Assembly (NCBI GenBank): GCA_934153945.1
Contig: CAKPFM010000021.1
Coordinates: forward strand, 1 to 12,268
Length of the DNA stretch: 12,268 nucleotides
DNA from: an uncultured Bacilli bacterium
Lineage (GTDB): Bacteria; Bacillota_I; Bacilli_A; RF39; UBA660
Direction: 5' to 3'
Under the pieces are notes generated by a model. That model was not told the origin of the DNA and did no database searches. It saw only the letters and a program-made list of their open reading frames with translations. Below, one piece after another: positions 5,757 to 12,268 of the stretch. Position 1 is the first letter of the stretch. Every line of letters starts with the position of its first letter. The position numbers were made by a program, and so were the translations under genes.

Positions 5757-6929
5757 ATGTTTGAAAATACGATAAAAATTCATGTAACAGGAAAAAATAT
5801 AGAAAGATTTATTCAAAGATTATATAATGAAAAAATAGAATTGCTTAATATAAAATATATAAATTATAAAGAAATAGAAATAAAAATTAATAAAAATGAC
5901 TTAGAACATATAAATAAAATAAAAACTATATATAAAATAGAAATAACAGAATTACTAGGTATAAATAAACTAAAATATTTAATTAAAAAAAATATTCATT
6001 TAATAATTTCAATACTAATAAGTTTCATAATAATTATTTTTCTTTCCAATGTAATATTTAAAGTAGAAGTAATTCATTCATCAAAAGAATTAAGAGAATT
6101 AATAATAAATGAATTAGAAGAAAAAGGAATAAAAGAAAAAAGTCTAGTAAAAAATTATAATCAAATACAAAATATCAAAAAAGAAATACTGGAAAAATAT
6201 AAAGATAAAATAGAATGGTTAGAAATAGAAAGAAGTGGTGTTAAATATATTGTTAGAGTAGAAGAAAGAATAATAACAGAACAAAATTCAGAAAATACAC
6301 CAAGTAATATAGTGGCAAAAAAAGATGCTATAATAAAAGACATCGATGCTATAAAAGGAGAAGTTGTAAAAAATATAAATGATTATGTAAAAAAAGGAGA
6401 TACTATAATTACAGGGGAGATAAAATTATATGAAGAATTAAAAAATAATGTATCGGCAAAAGGAAATGTATATGGAGAAGTATGGTATCAAGCAAGTATA
6501 GAATATCCAATGAACTACTATGAAGAAAAAACAACTGGAAAAAATAAAAAAATATTGTCAATTACCTTACTAAATAAAAGACTAGAATTATTTTCTTTTC
6601 ATAAATTTGAAACAAAAAAAATAAAAGAACAAATTATATATCAAAATAAATTAATACCGTTTAAAATAGCAAAAGAATATCAAGAAGAAACTATAATTAT
6701 TGATGAACAACTAAGTGAAGAAGAAGCTTTTAATAAAGCAATACAAAAAGTAGAAGAAAAAATAAATAGTAATTTAAAAGGTAAAGAAAAAATATTAAAT
6801 ATAAAATGTTTGAAAAAAGAAATAAAAGATAGTACAATAATATTAGATTTGTTTATTAGTGTATTAGAAGATATAACTGAAGTAAAAAACATAGAAATAG
6901 GTGATATAAATGTGGGAGACAACACTTAG
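5757..6929 (+). CDS. yqfD: Sporulation protein YqfD
   Basis: 390 residues, near the ~400 of the family. An N-terminal soluble domain with two related small units (ITGKN-like VTGKNIERFIQRLY at 10-23, then a second strand-helix unit) leads to one membrane segment at about residues 80-101, followed by a large domain on the other side that includes EWLEIERSGVKYIVRVEER (155-173) and GEVWYQASIEYP. This layout is that of the YqfD family, which is mother-cell expressed and membrane-bound in endospore formers. ATG 5757 follows the yqfC stop by three bases. The SD is only AGG (5748-5750), suggesting translational coupling. The 3' end overlaps the VanZ-like gene by 20 bases. Extremely Lys/Ile/Glu-rich composition, as for its neighbours. 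Confidence 0.85.
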   Translation: MFENTIKIHVTGKNIERFIQRLYNEKIELLNIKYINYKEIEIKINKNDLEHINKIKTIYKIEITELLGINKLKYLIKKNIHLIISILISFIIIIFLSNVIFKVEVIHSSKELRELIINELEEKGIKEKSLVKNYNQIQNIKKEILEKYKDKIEWLEIERSGVKYIVRVEERIITEQNSENTPSNIVAKKDAIIKDIDAIKGEVVKNINDYVKKGDTIITGEIKLYEELKNNVSAKGNVYGEVWYQASIEYPMNYYEEKTTGKNKKILSITLLNKRLELFSFHKFETKKIKEQIIYQNKLIPFKIAKEYQEETIIIDEQLSEEEAFNKAIQKVEEKINSNLKGKEKILNIKCLKKEIKDSTIILDLFISVLEDITEVKNIEIGDINVGDNT

Positions 6930-7518
6930 AAATATTATATATAATATATGGCCTATGATATTAATAGTAACAGTTATTTTGGTATCTGCTAGAATAGTCT
7001 ATTTTGTTAAAAATAAACAAAAGATAGTCTTATATGAGGAACTATTAAAATATTCATTTATAATATATGTATTATCACTTTTCTATGTTGTAACATTTCA
7101 AGATGTAAGTTGGTCAACATCTAATTTCATACCTTTTAAAGAAATGTTTAGATATCCTATATTTAGTAGATTATTCTTTAAAAATGTAGTAGGAAACATG
7201 ATAATGTTTTTACCTTATGGATTTTTTATATCATACTTTTTAAAATTGGATAAAGTAAAGACAATAGCAATTTTAAGTATAATAGTATCACTTTCAATAG
7301 AAATTACTCAACTACTGATAGGGAGAGTTTTTGATGTAGATGATATAATGTTAAATATAATAGGTGGTGTATCAGGGTATATTATATATAGAATTTTCCA
7401 CAATATAAAAGATAAATTACCTCCGTTATTGAAAAATACTCATTTTTATAATATAATGGTTATGTTATTTATTAGTGGAATTCTAATTTATTTAAGTAAG
7501 ATTATGGGGGTATATTAA
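6910..7518 (+). CDS. VanZ-family membrane protein
   Basis: 202 residues with four to five hydrophobic segments (about 12-32, 47-63, 92-112, 117-137 and 180-196) and the VanZ signature: NFIPFKEMF (72-80), NVVGNMIMFLPYGFF (92-106), SIEITQLLIGRVFDVDDIMLN (split at residues 129-138 and 139-149) and GGVSGYIIY (152-160). GGTGAT (6900-6905) lies four bases before ATG, inside yqfD. VanZ of enterococci gives low-level teicoplanin resistance, but most chromosomal family members have no known function and no resistance role should be assumed. Position is unusual: it occupies the place between yqfD and ybeY where phoH and pgpH are normally found. The stop TAA (7516-7518) shares its last A with the ybeY start. 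Confidence 0.9.
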   Translation: MWETTLRNIIYNIWPMILIVTVILVSARIVYFVKNKQKIVLYEELLKYSFIIYVLSLFYVVTFQDVSWSTSNFIPFKEMFRYPIFSRLFFKNVVGNMIMFLPYGFFISYFLKLDKVKTIAILSIIVSLSIEITQLLIGRVFDVDDIMLNIIGGVSGYIIYRIFHNIKDKLPPLLKNTHFYNIMVMLFISGILIYLSKIMGVY

Positions 7519-7958
7519 TGTTTGAAATAATAAATGAAACAAATGAAGAAATAAAAGAAATAGAAGATATAAGAAGAGCTTTAAATAGAGCAATAATTGT
7601 AGAAGAACCTGGAGAAGTAAATTTTAATGTTATTTTAACAAATAATGAGTATTTACATGAATTAAATAAAAAATATAGAGATATTGATAGAACAACAGAT
7701 GTAATATCATTTGCTTTAGAAGACTGTTATGACATGCCAAAAACTGATGTACGTATTTTAGGTGATATATATATATCAGTAGAAAAAGCACATAGTCAAG
7801 CTATTGAATATGGGCATTCTTTTAAAAGGGAAATTTGTTTTTTAGCAGTACACGGTTTTTTACATTTATTAGGATATGATCATATGATTGAATCAGAAGA
7901 AAAAGTAATGTTTGACCGTCAGGAGTTGATTTTAAGTGAAGAAGGTATTACGAAATAA
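7518..7958 (+). CDS. ybeY: Endoribonuclease YbeY (16S rRNA maturation factor)
   Basis: A 146-residue cytosolic metalloprotein for 16S rRNA 3'-end maturation and ribosome quality control. The zinc-binding signature HGFLHLLGYDH (112-122) is complete, with three histidines in the HxxxHxxxxxH spacing. The family motifs YRDIDRTTDVISF (53-65) and GDIYIS (82-87) are also present. ATG 7518 overlaps the upstream stop by one base, with a G-rich run (7506-7510) as weak SD, so translation is probably coupled. dgkA begins inside its 3' end. The length is typical (about 150-160). Confidence 0.96.
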   Translation: MFEIINETNEEIKEIEDIRRALNRAIIVEEPGEVNFNVILTNNEYLHELNKKYRDIDRTTDVISFALEDCYDMPKTDVRILGDIYISVEKAHSQAIEYGHSFKREICFLAVHGFLHLLGYDHMIESEEKVMFDRQELILSEEGITK

Positions 7959-8325
7959 AGATAAAGGTACAGCTTTAGAAAGATATGTTAAAAGTTTCTT
8001 TCATGCTATAGATGGAATAAGATATGCAGTTGTACATGAACATAACATGATAATTATTGTATCAGCAATCGTAGTAGTAACGTTAGCTGGACTTTATTAT
8101 AATCTATCAGATTATGAATGGTTATTTTGTATAGTAATGTTTGGAATGGTAGCAGGAAGTGAAATGATTAATACAGCAATAGAAGCAGTAGTAGATTTAG
8201 AGACAATTAAAGTACATCCACTAGCTAAAATAGCAAAAGATACAGCAAGTAGCGCTACTTTAATATTTAGTATAGCGTCTTTTATAGGAGCTCTAATAAT
8301 ATTTATTCCAAAAATAATATCGTAA
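7936..8325 (+). CDS. dgkA: Diacylglycerol/undecaprenol kinase DgkA
   Basis: A 129-residue membrane kinase; Gram-positive members phosphorylate undecaprenol to undecaprenyl phosphate, the carrier lipid MraY uses. The start is GTG 7936, inside ybeY, chosen because AGGAG (7921-7925) lies ten bases upstream and the first residues are needed for the usual N-terminus (RYVKSFFHAIDGIRYAVVHE at 16-35). Membrane segments lie near 38-53, 60-74 and 106-125. The active-site motif GSEMINTAIEAVVDL (74-88) and HPLAKIAKDTASSATL (94-109) are intact. ybeY-dgkA is the standard order in Bacillus (where cdd and era follow), but here the operon ends with a terminator. Confidence 0.95.
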   Translation: MKKVLRNKDKGTALERYVKSFFHAIDGIRYAVVHEHNMIIIVSAIVVVTLAGLYYNLSDYEWLFCIVMFGMVAGSEMINTAIEAVVDLETIKVHPLAKIAKDTASSATLIFSIASFIGALIIFIPKIIS

Positions 8326-8334
8326 AAATGAAGT

Positions 8335-8364
8335 AATTTTAACTATAAATAGTTAAAATTTTTT
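8335..8364 (+). terminator. Terminator of the yqfC-dgkA operon
   Basis: An 11-bp perfect AT-rich stem (AATTTTAACTA 8335-8345 with TAGTTAAAATT 8350-8360), a 4-base loop and six T (8359-8364). The nearly symmetric flanks could also act on the opposite strand, but no gene converges there. Confidence 0.8.
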
Positions 8365-8366
8365 GT

Positions 8367-8372
8367 TATAAT
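8367..8372 (+). promoter_or_regulatory. -10 box of nifJ
   Basis: A perfect TATAAT directly follows the upstream terminator. The usual start distance puts the transcript start at about 8379, on the ribosome-binding site itself. No clear -35 is seen; its expected place lies within the terminator loop (TATAAA 8344-8349). Confidence 0.45.
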
Positions 8373-8387
8373 AAAATAGGTGATGAT

Positions 8388-11300
8388 ATGAAAAAAATAA
8401 CAATAGATGGTAATGGAATATGTAGTAGAATGGCTTATTTATTTACAGAAGTGTCAGGAATTTATCCTATAACACCATCAAGTACGATGGCAGAAAATGT
8501 AGATAAAATGTCATCAAATAAAGAAAAAAATATTTTTGGAGATACAGTTAAAGTAGTAGAAATGCAAAGTGAAGCAGGAGCAGCTGGACTAATTCATGGA
8601 GCTTTAGAAGCAGGTACTCTAGCAACTACTTTTACAGCAAGTCAAGGTCTACTTTTAATGATTCCAAATATGTATAAAATGTCTGGAGAAATGTTACCAG
8701 CCGTATTTCACGTAGCAGCACGTAGTTTATCAACACATGCTCTAAGCATAATGGGAGATCATCAAGATATATATGCAGTTAGATCAACAGGGTTTGCTAT
8801 TATAGCTTCATCAAATGTACAAGATATTGCTTATTTAACACCAATATCGCATTTATCAGCAATCTCTTCTAGTATACCAGTATTACATTTCTTTGATGGC
8901 TTTAGAACAAGTCATGAAATATCAAAAATAGATATGTTAGAAACTAATGAATTATTAGATTTAGTACCTTATGATAAAATAGAAAATTTTAGAAATAGAT
9001 CACTTAATCCAAAGCATCCTAATGTAAGAGGAACAAATCAAAATGATGATATATATTTTCAAATAACAGAATCAAGAAATAAAGATTATGAATCTTTAAT
9101 AAATATAGTTGAAGACTATATGAATAAAATAAATGAAAAAGCTCATACAAACTATAAACCTTTTAACTATTATGGAAGTAAAACTGCTAAAAAGGTAATA
9201 GTAGCTATGGGTTCAGTAAATGATACTATAAAAGAAGTAATAGATAATTTAAATGGTGATTTAGGACTAATAGAAGTACATTTATATCGTCCATTTAGTA
9301 AAAAACATCTTTTAAATGTACTACCTGATACAGTAGAAAAAATAGCAGTATTAGATAGAACAAAAGAACCATGTTCTAGAGAACCATTATACTTAGATGT
9401 AGTAGATGCCTTAAAAGAAAAAAATATAACTATAGTAGGTGGTAGATATGGGTTATCTGGAAAAAATACTAATCCAAGTCAAATAAAAGCAGTATACGAT
9501 ATGTTAGATAATCCAATAGATGATTTTACAATAGGAATAAATGATAATGTAACTAATTTAAGTTTAAAAGAAACAAATTTCAAAATAAATGATACATATG
9601 ATATTTTAATATATGGTTATGGTAGTGATGGTATGGTATCATTATCAAAATCAATAATAGATTTAGTAGGAGAAAATACAAATAAATTTGTTCAAGGATA
9701 TAATGAATATGATTCAAAAAAATCAGGTGGAATAACAATAAGTCATTTAAGATTTAGTGATAAACAAATTCATAAACCATATTATGTAGAAAATCCAAGT
9801 GTAGTAGTTATATCAAAAGATAAATACTTAAGTGAAATAGATTTATTTAGTAATATAAAAGAAAATGGAAAAGTATTAATAAATACTAATAAAAATAAGG
9901 AAGAATTACTTAATTATATAAAACTAATAAATTTAAAAAATATAACAGAAAAAAATTTACAAATATATGTAATAGATGCTTTAAAAGAATCATCTAAATT
10001 AAATGGTAAAATAAATATGTTATTGTCACTTCCAATAATATCTTTAACTGATTTAATAGATATAAATAAAGCTACTGATTATTTTAAACATTTCGTAGAA
10101 TATAAATATGTAAAAGCTGGAAAAGAAATGATAAAAAATAATAAAGAAGCAATAGATAATTCGCTTAACTTACTAACAAAAATTGAACTAAGTAGTGAAG
10201 TTAATTTAGAAGAAAAAAATTTAAATTTTTATGAATCACTATATGAAAGATTAGGAAACAATCTATCAACTAAAGAAGTATTAGCTTTTAAAGATGGAGT
10301 ACATAATCCATATCATAAACATAATGGACCTATTAGTGATTTAATACCTAATTGGATAAGTCAAAATTGTATACAATGTAATCAATGTTCATTTGTTTGC
10401 CCTAATAATGTAATAAAACCATTTTTGCTTAGTGAAGAAGAATATAATAATAGTCCAGATTATATTAAAAATTCAGCTGTTAAATGTAAAAATCCATTAT
10501 TAAAAGATTATTATTTTATAATAAGTGTAAATGCCAGAAGTTGTACAGGATGTAAAGTATGTATAAATACTTGTCCAGGATTTAAAAATAATAAAGCACT
10601 TGATTTAGTATTAAATAATAAAGAAGAACAAATGAAATTTGATTATTTAATTAATAATATTAAAAATAAAAACATATTAAATGATGATACTGTTATAGGT
10701 TGTGCTTTAAAAGATTCAGGATTTACAAATCCATCTAGTTGTGCTGGATGTGGAGAAGTAGGATATTTAAAAATTTTAACACAACTATTTAAAGATGAAA
10801 TCATAATAGCAAATGCTACTGGATGTTCATCAATATATGGAGGTACACTACTTAATAATCCATATAGTATACCTTGGACTAGTTCATTATTTGAAGATAA
10901 TGCTGAATTTGGATATGGTATATTAATAGGTAATCATTTTATTAAAAATAAAATAGCTAACTATATGTTAAAACATATTGATGAAAATGATTTATATAAA
11001 AGTTGGTTACAAAATCCTAATGATAAAAAAATATCGGATGAATTAATAAATAATACTAATGATGAGACTATTTTATCTTTAAAAGATTATTTATATAAAA
11101 GAAATGTATGGATAGTTGGAGGAGATGGATGGGCTTATGATATTGGTTTTGGTGGAATAGATCATATTTTATCAAGCAATGACAATGTTAATATATTGGT
11201 ACTTGATACAGGTGCTTATTCAAATACAGGTGGTCAAGCATCTAAGTCTACTCCTATGGGAGCAATCGCCTCATTCGCATCAAGTGGTAAAAAGACAAAT

Positions 11301-11729
11301 AAAAAAGATTTGGTAAGTATAGCTATGAATTATCCAAATTGTTATGTAGCTACTATTTCATTAGGCGCAAATATGATTCAAACAATAAAAGCATTTAAGG
11401 AAGCAAATAATCATAATGGCCCTTCTATTATAATAGCTTATTCACCTTGTATTGCTCATGGTATAAAAGGTGGAATGGAAAATAGTGTTTTAATAGAAAA
11501 ATTAGCTGTAGAATCAGGATTTTTTCCACTAATTAGGTATAATCCAATTACTAAAAAAATAAATATTGATTCAAAAAATATTGATTTTAATAAATACAAT
11601 GAATTCATAGAATCTCAAACAAGATTTACAATGTTAAAGGAAAAAAATATTGATAAATATAATGAATTTATAGAATTATCTCAAAAAGAAGCAAAAGAAC
11701 GATTAGAAAAATATAAAAGTCTTGAATAG
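8388..11729 (+). CDS. nifJ: Pyruvate:ferredoxin (flavodoxin) oxidoreductase
   Basis: A single-chain PFOR of 1113 residues, about 60 shorter than common family members, that converts pyruvate and CoA to acetyl-CoA and CO2 with ferredoxin reduction in the cytosol of anaerobes. AGGTGAT (8378-8384) lies three bases before ATG. Order: pyruvate-binding domain with YPITPSST (26-33), the TPP-contacting Glu62 in QSEAGAA and Arg112 in AARSLS; a transketolase-C-like domain (~260-375); the gamma domain with AYDSKKSGG-like EYDSKKSGGITISHLRF; a ferredoxin domain with cysteines 661/664/667/671 and 719/722/725/729, enough for two 4Fe-4S clusters; and a TPP domain with SSCAGCGE (Cys785, Cys788), Cys813 and Cys1021 for the third cluster, plus GDGWAYDIGFGG (912-923) and YSNTGGQ. 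All cofactor ligands are present, so it should be active. Confidence 0.97.
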   Translation: MKKITIDGNGICSRMAYLFTEVSGIYPITPSSTMAENVDKMSSNKEKNIFGDTVKVVEMQSEAGAAGLIHGALEAGTLATTFTASQGLLLMIPNMYKMSGEMLPAVFHVAARSLSTHALSIMGDHQDIYAVRSTGFAIIASSNVQDIAYLTPISHLSAISSSIPVLHFFDGFRTSHEISKIDMLETNELLDLVPYDKIENFRNRSLNPKHPNVRGTNQNDDIYFQITESRNKDYESLINIVEDYMNKINEKAHTNYKPFNYYGSKTAKKVIVAMGSVNDTIKEVIDNLNGDLGLIEVHLYRPFSKKHLLNVLPDTVEKIAVLDRTKEPCSREPLYLDVVDALKEKNITIVGGRYGLSGKNTNPSQIKAVYDMLDNPIDDFTIGINDNVTNLSLKETNFKINDTYDILIYGYGSDGMVSLSKSIIDLVGENTNKFVQGYNEYDSKKSGGITISHLRFSDKQIHKPYYVENPSVVVISKDKYLSEIDLFSNIKENGKVLINTNKNKEELLNYIKLINLKNITEKNLQIYVIDALKESSKLNGKINMLLSLPIISLTDLIDINKATDYFKHFVEYKYVKAGKEMIKNNKEAIDNSLNLLTKIELSSEVNLEEKNLNFYESLYERLGNNLSTKEVLAFKDGVHNPYHKHNGPISDLIPNWISQNCIQCNQCSFVCPNNVIKPFLLSEEEYNNSPDYIKNSAVKCKNPLLKDYYFIISVNARSCTGCKVCINTCPGFKNNKALDLVLNNKEEQMKFDYLINNIKNKNILNDDTVIGCALKDSGFTNPSSCAGCGEVGYLKILTQLFKDEIIIANATGCSSIYGGTLLNNPYSIPWTSSLFEDNAEFGYGILIGNHFIKNKIANYMLKHIDENDLYKSWLQNPNDKKISDELINNTNDETILSLKDYLYKRNVWIVGGDGWAYDIGFGGIDHILSSNDNVNILVLDTGAYSNTGGQASKSTPMGAIASFASSGKKTNKKDLVSIAMNYPNCYVATISLGANMIQTIKAFKEANNHNGPSIIIAYSPCIAHGIKGGMENSVLIEKLAVESGFFPLIRYNPITKKINIDSKNIDFNKYNEFIESQTRFTMLKEKNIDKYNEFIELSQKEAKERLEKYKSLE

Positions 11730-11773
11730 TTTGTAACTTATTTTATTATAAATTTTAAAAAAAAGTTTAGTAA

Positions 11774-12163
11774 GTATTAAGCATTTCGTTATTTTTTTCA
11801 GGAATTGCCATGATTGGATTTGGAATTAAAGAAAACATTTATAGTATTTGTATTTTTGGATTTCCTTTCTTTGCATCTTTAACGTTTGCTAATAATTGTT
11901 TAGATTATTTAGTTAGAACTAATATTCCTGATAAGATACAAGGAAGAGTTTGGGTTATAATAGGTTTCTTATCACAAATTGGTTATGTATTTGCTTATGG
12001 ATTATCAGGCTTAATTGCTGATGGTGTCGCTAATAAGTTACAAATAGGAGTAGGTAGGGGAGCCGCAGTAGTAGTAATAGTAGCAGGTATATTTTTAAGT
12101 ATTACAGCTTTATCAATTTTCTTTATTAAGAGTATTAAATTATTGGAAAAGAAATCTTATTAA
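11774..12163 (+). pseudogene. C-terminal remnant of an MFS transporter
   Basis: The frame opens right after a TAA (11771-11773) and has an ATG at 11810, but no ribosome-binding site precedes it, and the 12 codons before the ATG (VLSISLFFSGIA) continue the membrane-like sequence. Seen from the ATG: hydrophobic stretches at residues ~10-28, 48-71 and 86-107, with the loop LVRTNIPDKIQGRVWVIIGF, then SQIGYVFAYGLSGLIADG, which resembles the last third of MFS transporters of about 400 residues. The N-terminal two-thirds are absent, and nifJ ends only 44 bases upstream, so a deletion has removed them. Little further decay is visible (about 130 codons without a stop), suggesting a recent event. A separately functional half-transporter cannot be excluded. 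Confidence 0.7.
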
Positions 12164-12215
12164 ATTTTTATAAACAAAAAAATAGAAGAACTCCAATGTT
12201 ATTAACTTAAGATAT

Positions 12216-12250
12216 AAGTTAGAGATATCAAATGATATTTTCTAACTTTT
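12216..12250 (+). terminator. Terminator-like hairpin at the window end
   Basis: AAGTTAGA (12216-12223) pairs with TCTAACTT (12241-12248). An inner ATATC/GATAT stem (12225-12229 with 12234-12238) closes on AAAT, and T-rich sequence follows. A competing smaller hairpin is described in the findings. Bases 12164-12215 hold no gene I can support. Confidence 0.65.
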
Positions 12251-12268
12251 TCTTTTTCATTTTTTAAA

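Noticed and set aside
6910..7518. Glycopeptide resistance gene based on VanZ similarity.
   Set aside because: VanZ-family proteins are widespread housekeeping-type membrane proteins of unknown role; no vanA/B-type cluster or regulators are nearby.
11575..11690. Repeated KYNEFIE in the NifJ C-terminus suggesting a duplication.
   Set aside because: Both copies sit at places where the family normally has similar charged, aromatic helices, so this looks like chance resemblance in a Lys/Asn/Glu-rich protein.

Overview
The window is very A+T-rich and reads almost entirely from the + strand. Its gene content points to a low-GC member of the Bacillota (Firmicutes): MurE and MraY for peptidoglycan, the sporulation pair YqfC-YqfD, YbeY followed by a Gram-positive-type DgkA, and a single-chain pyruvate:ferredoxin oxidoreductase of an anaerobe. 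The first gene belongs to a kind of FGE/C-type-lectin-like protein that I associate with uncultured gut Firmicutes. That lineage link is recall, not a search result. All twelve stop codons are TAA or TAG, and tryptophan is encoded by TGG.

Layout. (1) 3-743: the 3' part of a secreted or surface FGE/C-type-lectin-like gene, cut by the window edge. Its last ~140 bases change abruptly in base and codon composition, as expected for a variable region (VR) of a diversity-generating retroelement (DGR) or an equivalent cassette system. A terminator follows. (2) 930-1910: a membrane protein matching the C-terminal half of the DUF2207 family, then a terminator. (3) 2084-4090: an unrecognised helical, Gln/Asn-rich 207-residue protein followed by murE, on one transcript. 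(4) 4170-5162: mraY with its own promoter and terminator. (5) 5302-5378: a solitary tRNA-Ile(GAU) with promoter and terminator. (6) 5514-8325: a tightly coupled operon yqfC-yqfD-vanZ-like-ybeY-dgkA. (7) 8388-11729: nifJ (PFOR). (8) 11774-12163: the C-terminal remnant of an MFS transporter, then a terminator-like hairpin at the window end.

How the genes fit together. MurE builds the UDP-MurNAc-tripeptide, MraY transfers the later pentapeptide form to undecaprenyl phosphate, and DgkA (undecaprenol kinase) can replenish that lipid, so three separate units feed the lipid-linked wall precursor cycle. YbeY (rRNA maturation) sits in its usual yqf neighbourhood, but phoH and pgpH, normally between yqfD and ybeY, are absent and a VanZ-family membrane gene stands there instead. 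NifJ supplies acetyl-CoA and reduced ferredoxin.

Signals. Five genes share the ribosome-binding pattern GGTGAT placed 3 or 4 bases before ATG. This pattern sets the mraY start at 4170. Most units end in clear stem-loop plus T-run terminators, two of which begin inside the last codons of the gene. No reverse transcriptase, template repeat, CRISPR array, insertion sequence or rRNA gene is visible in the window.
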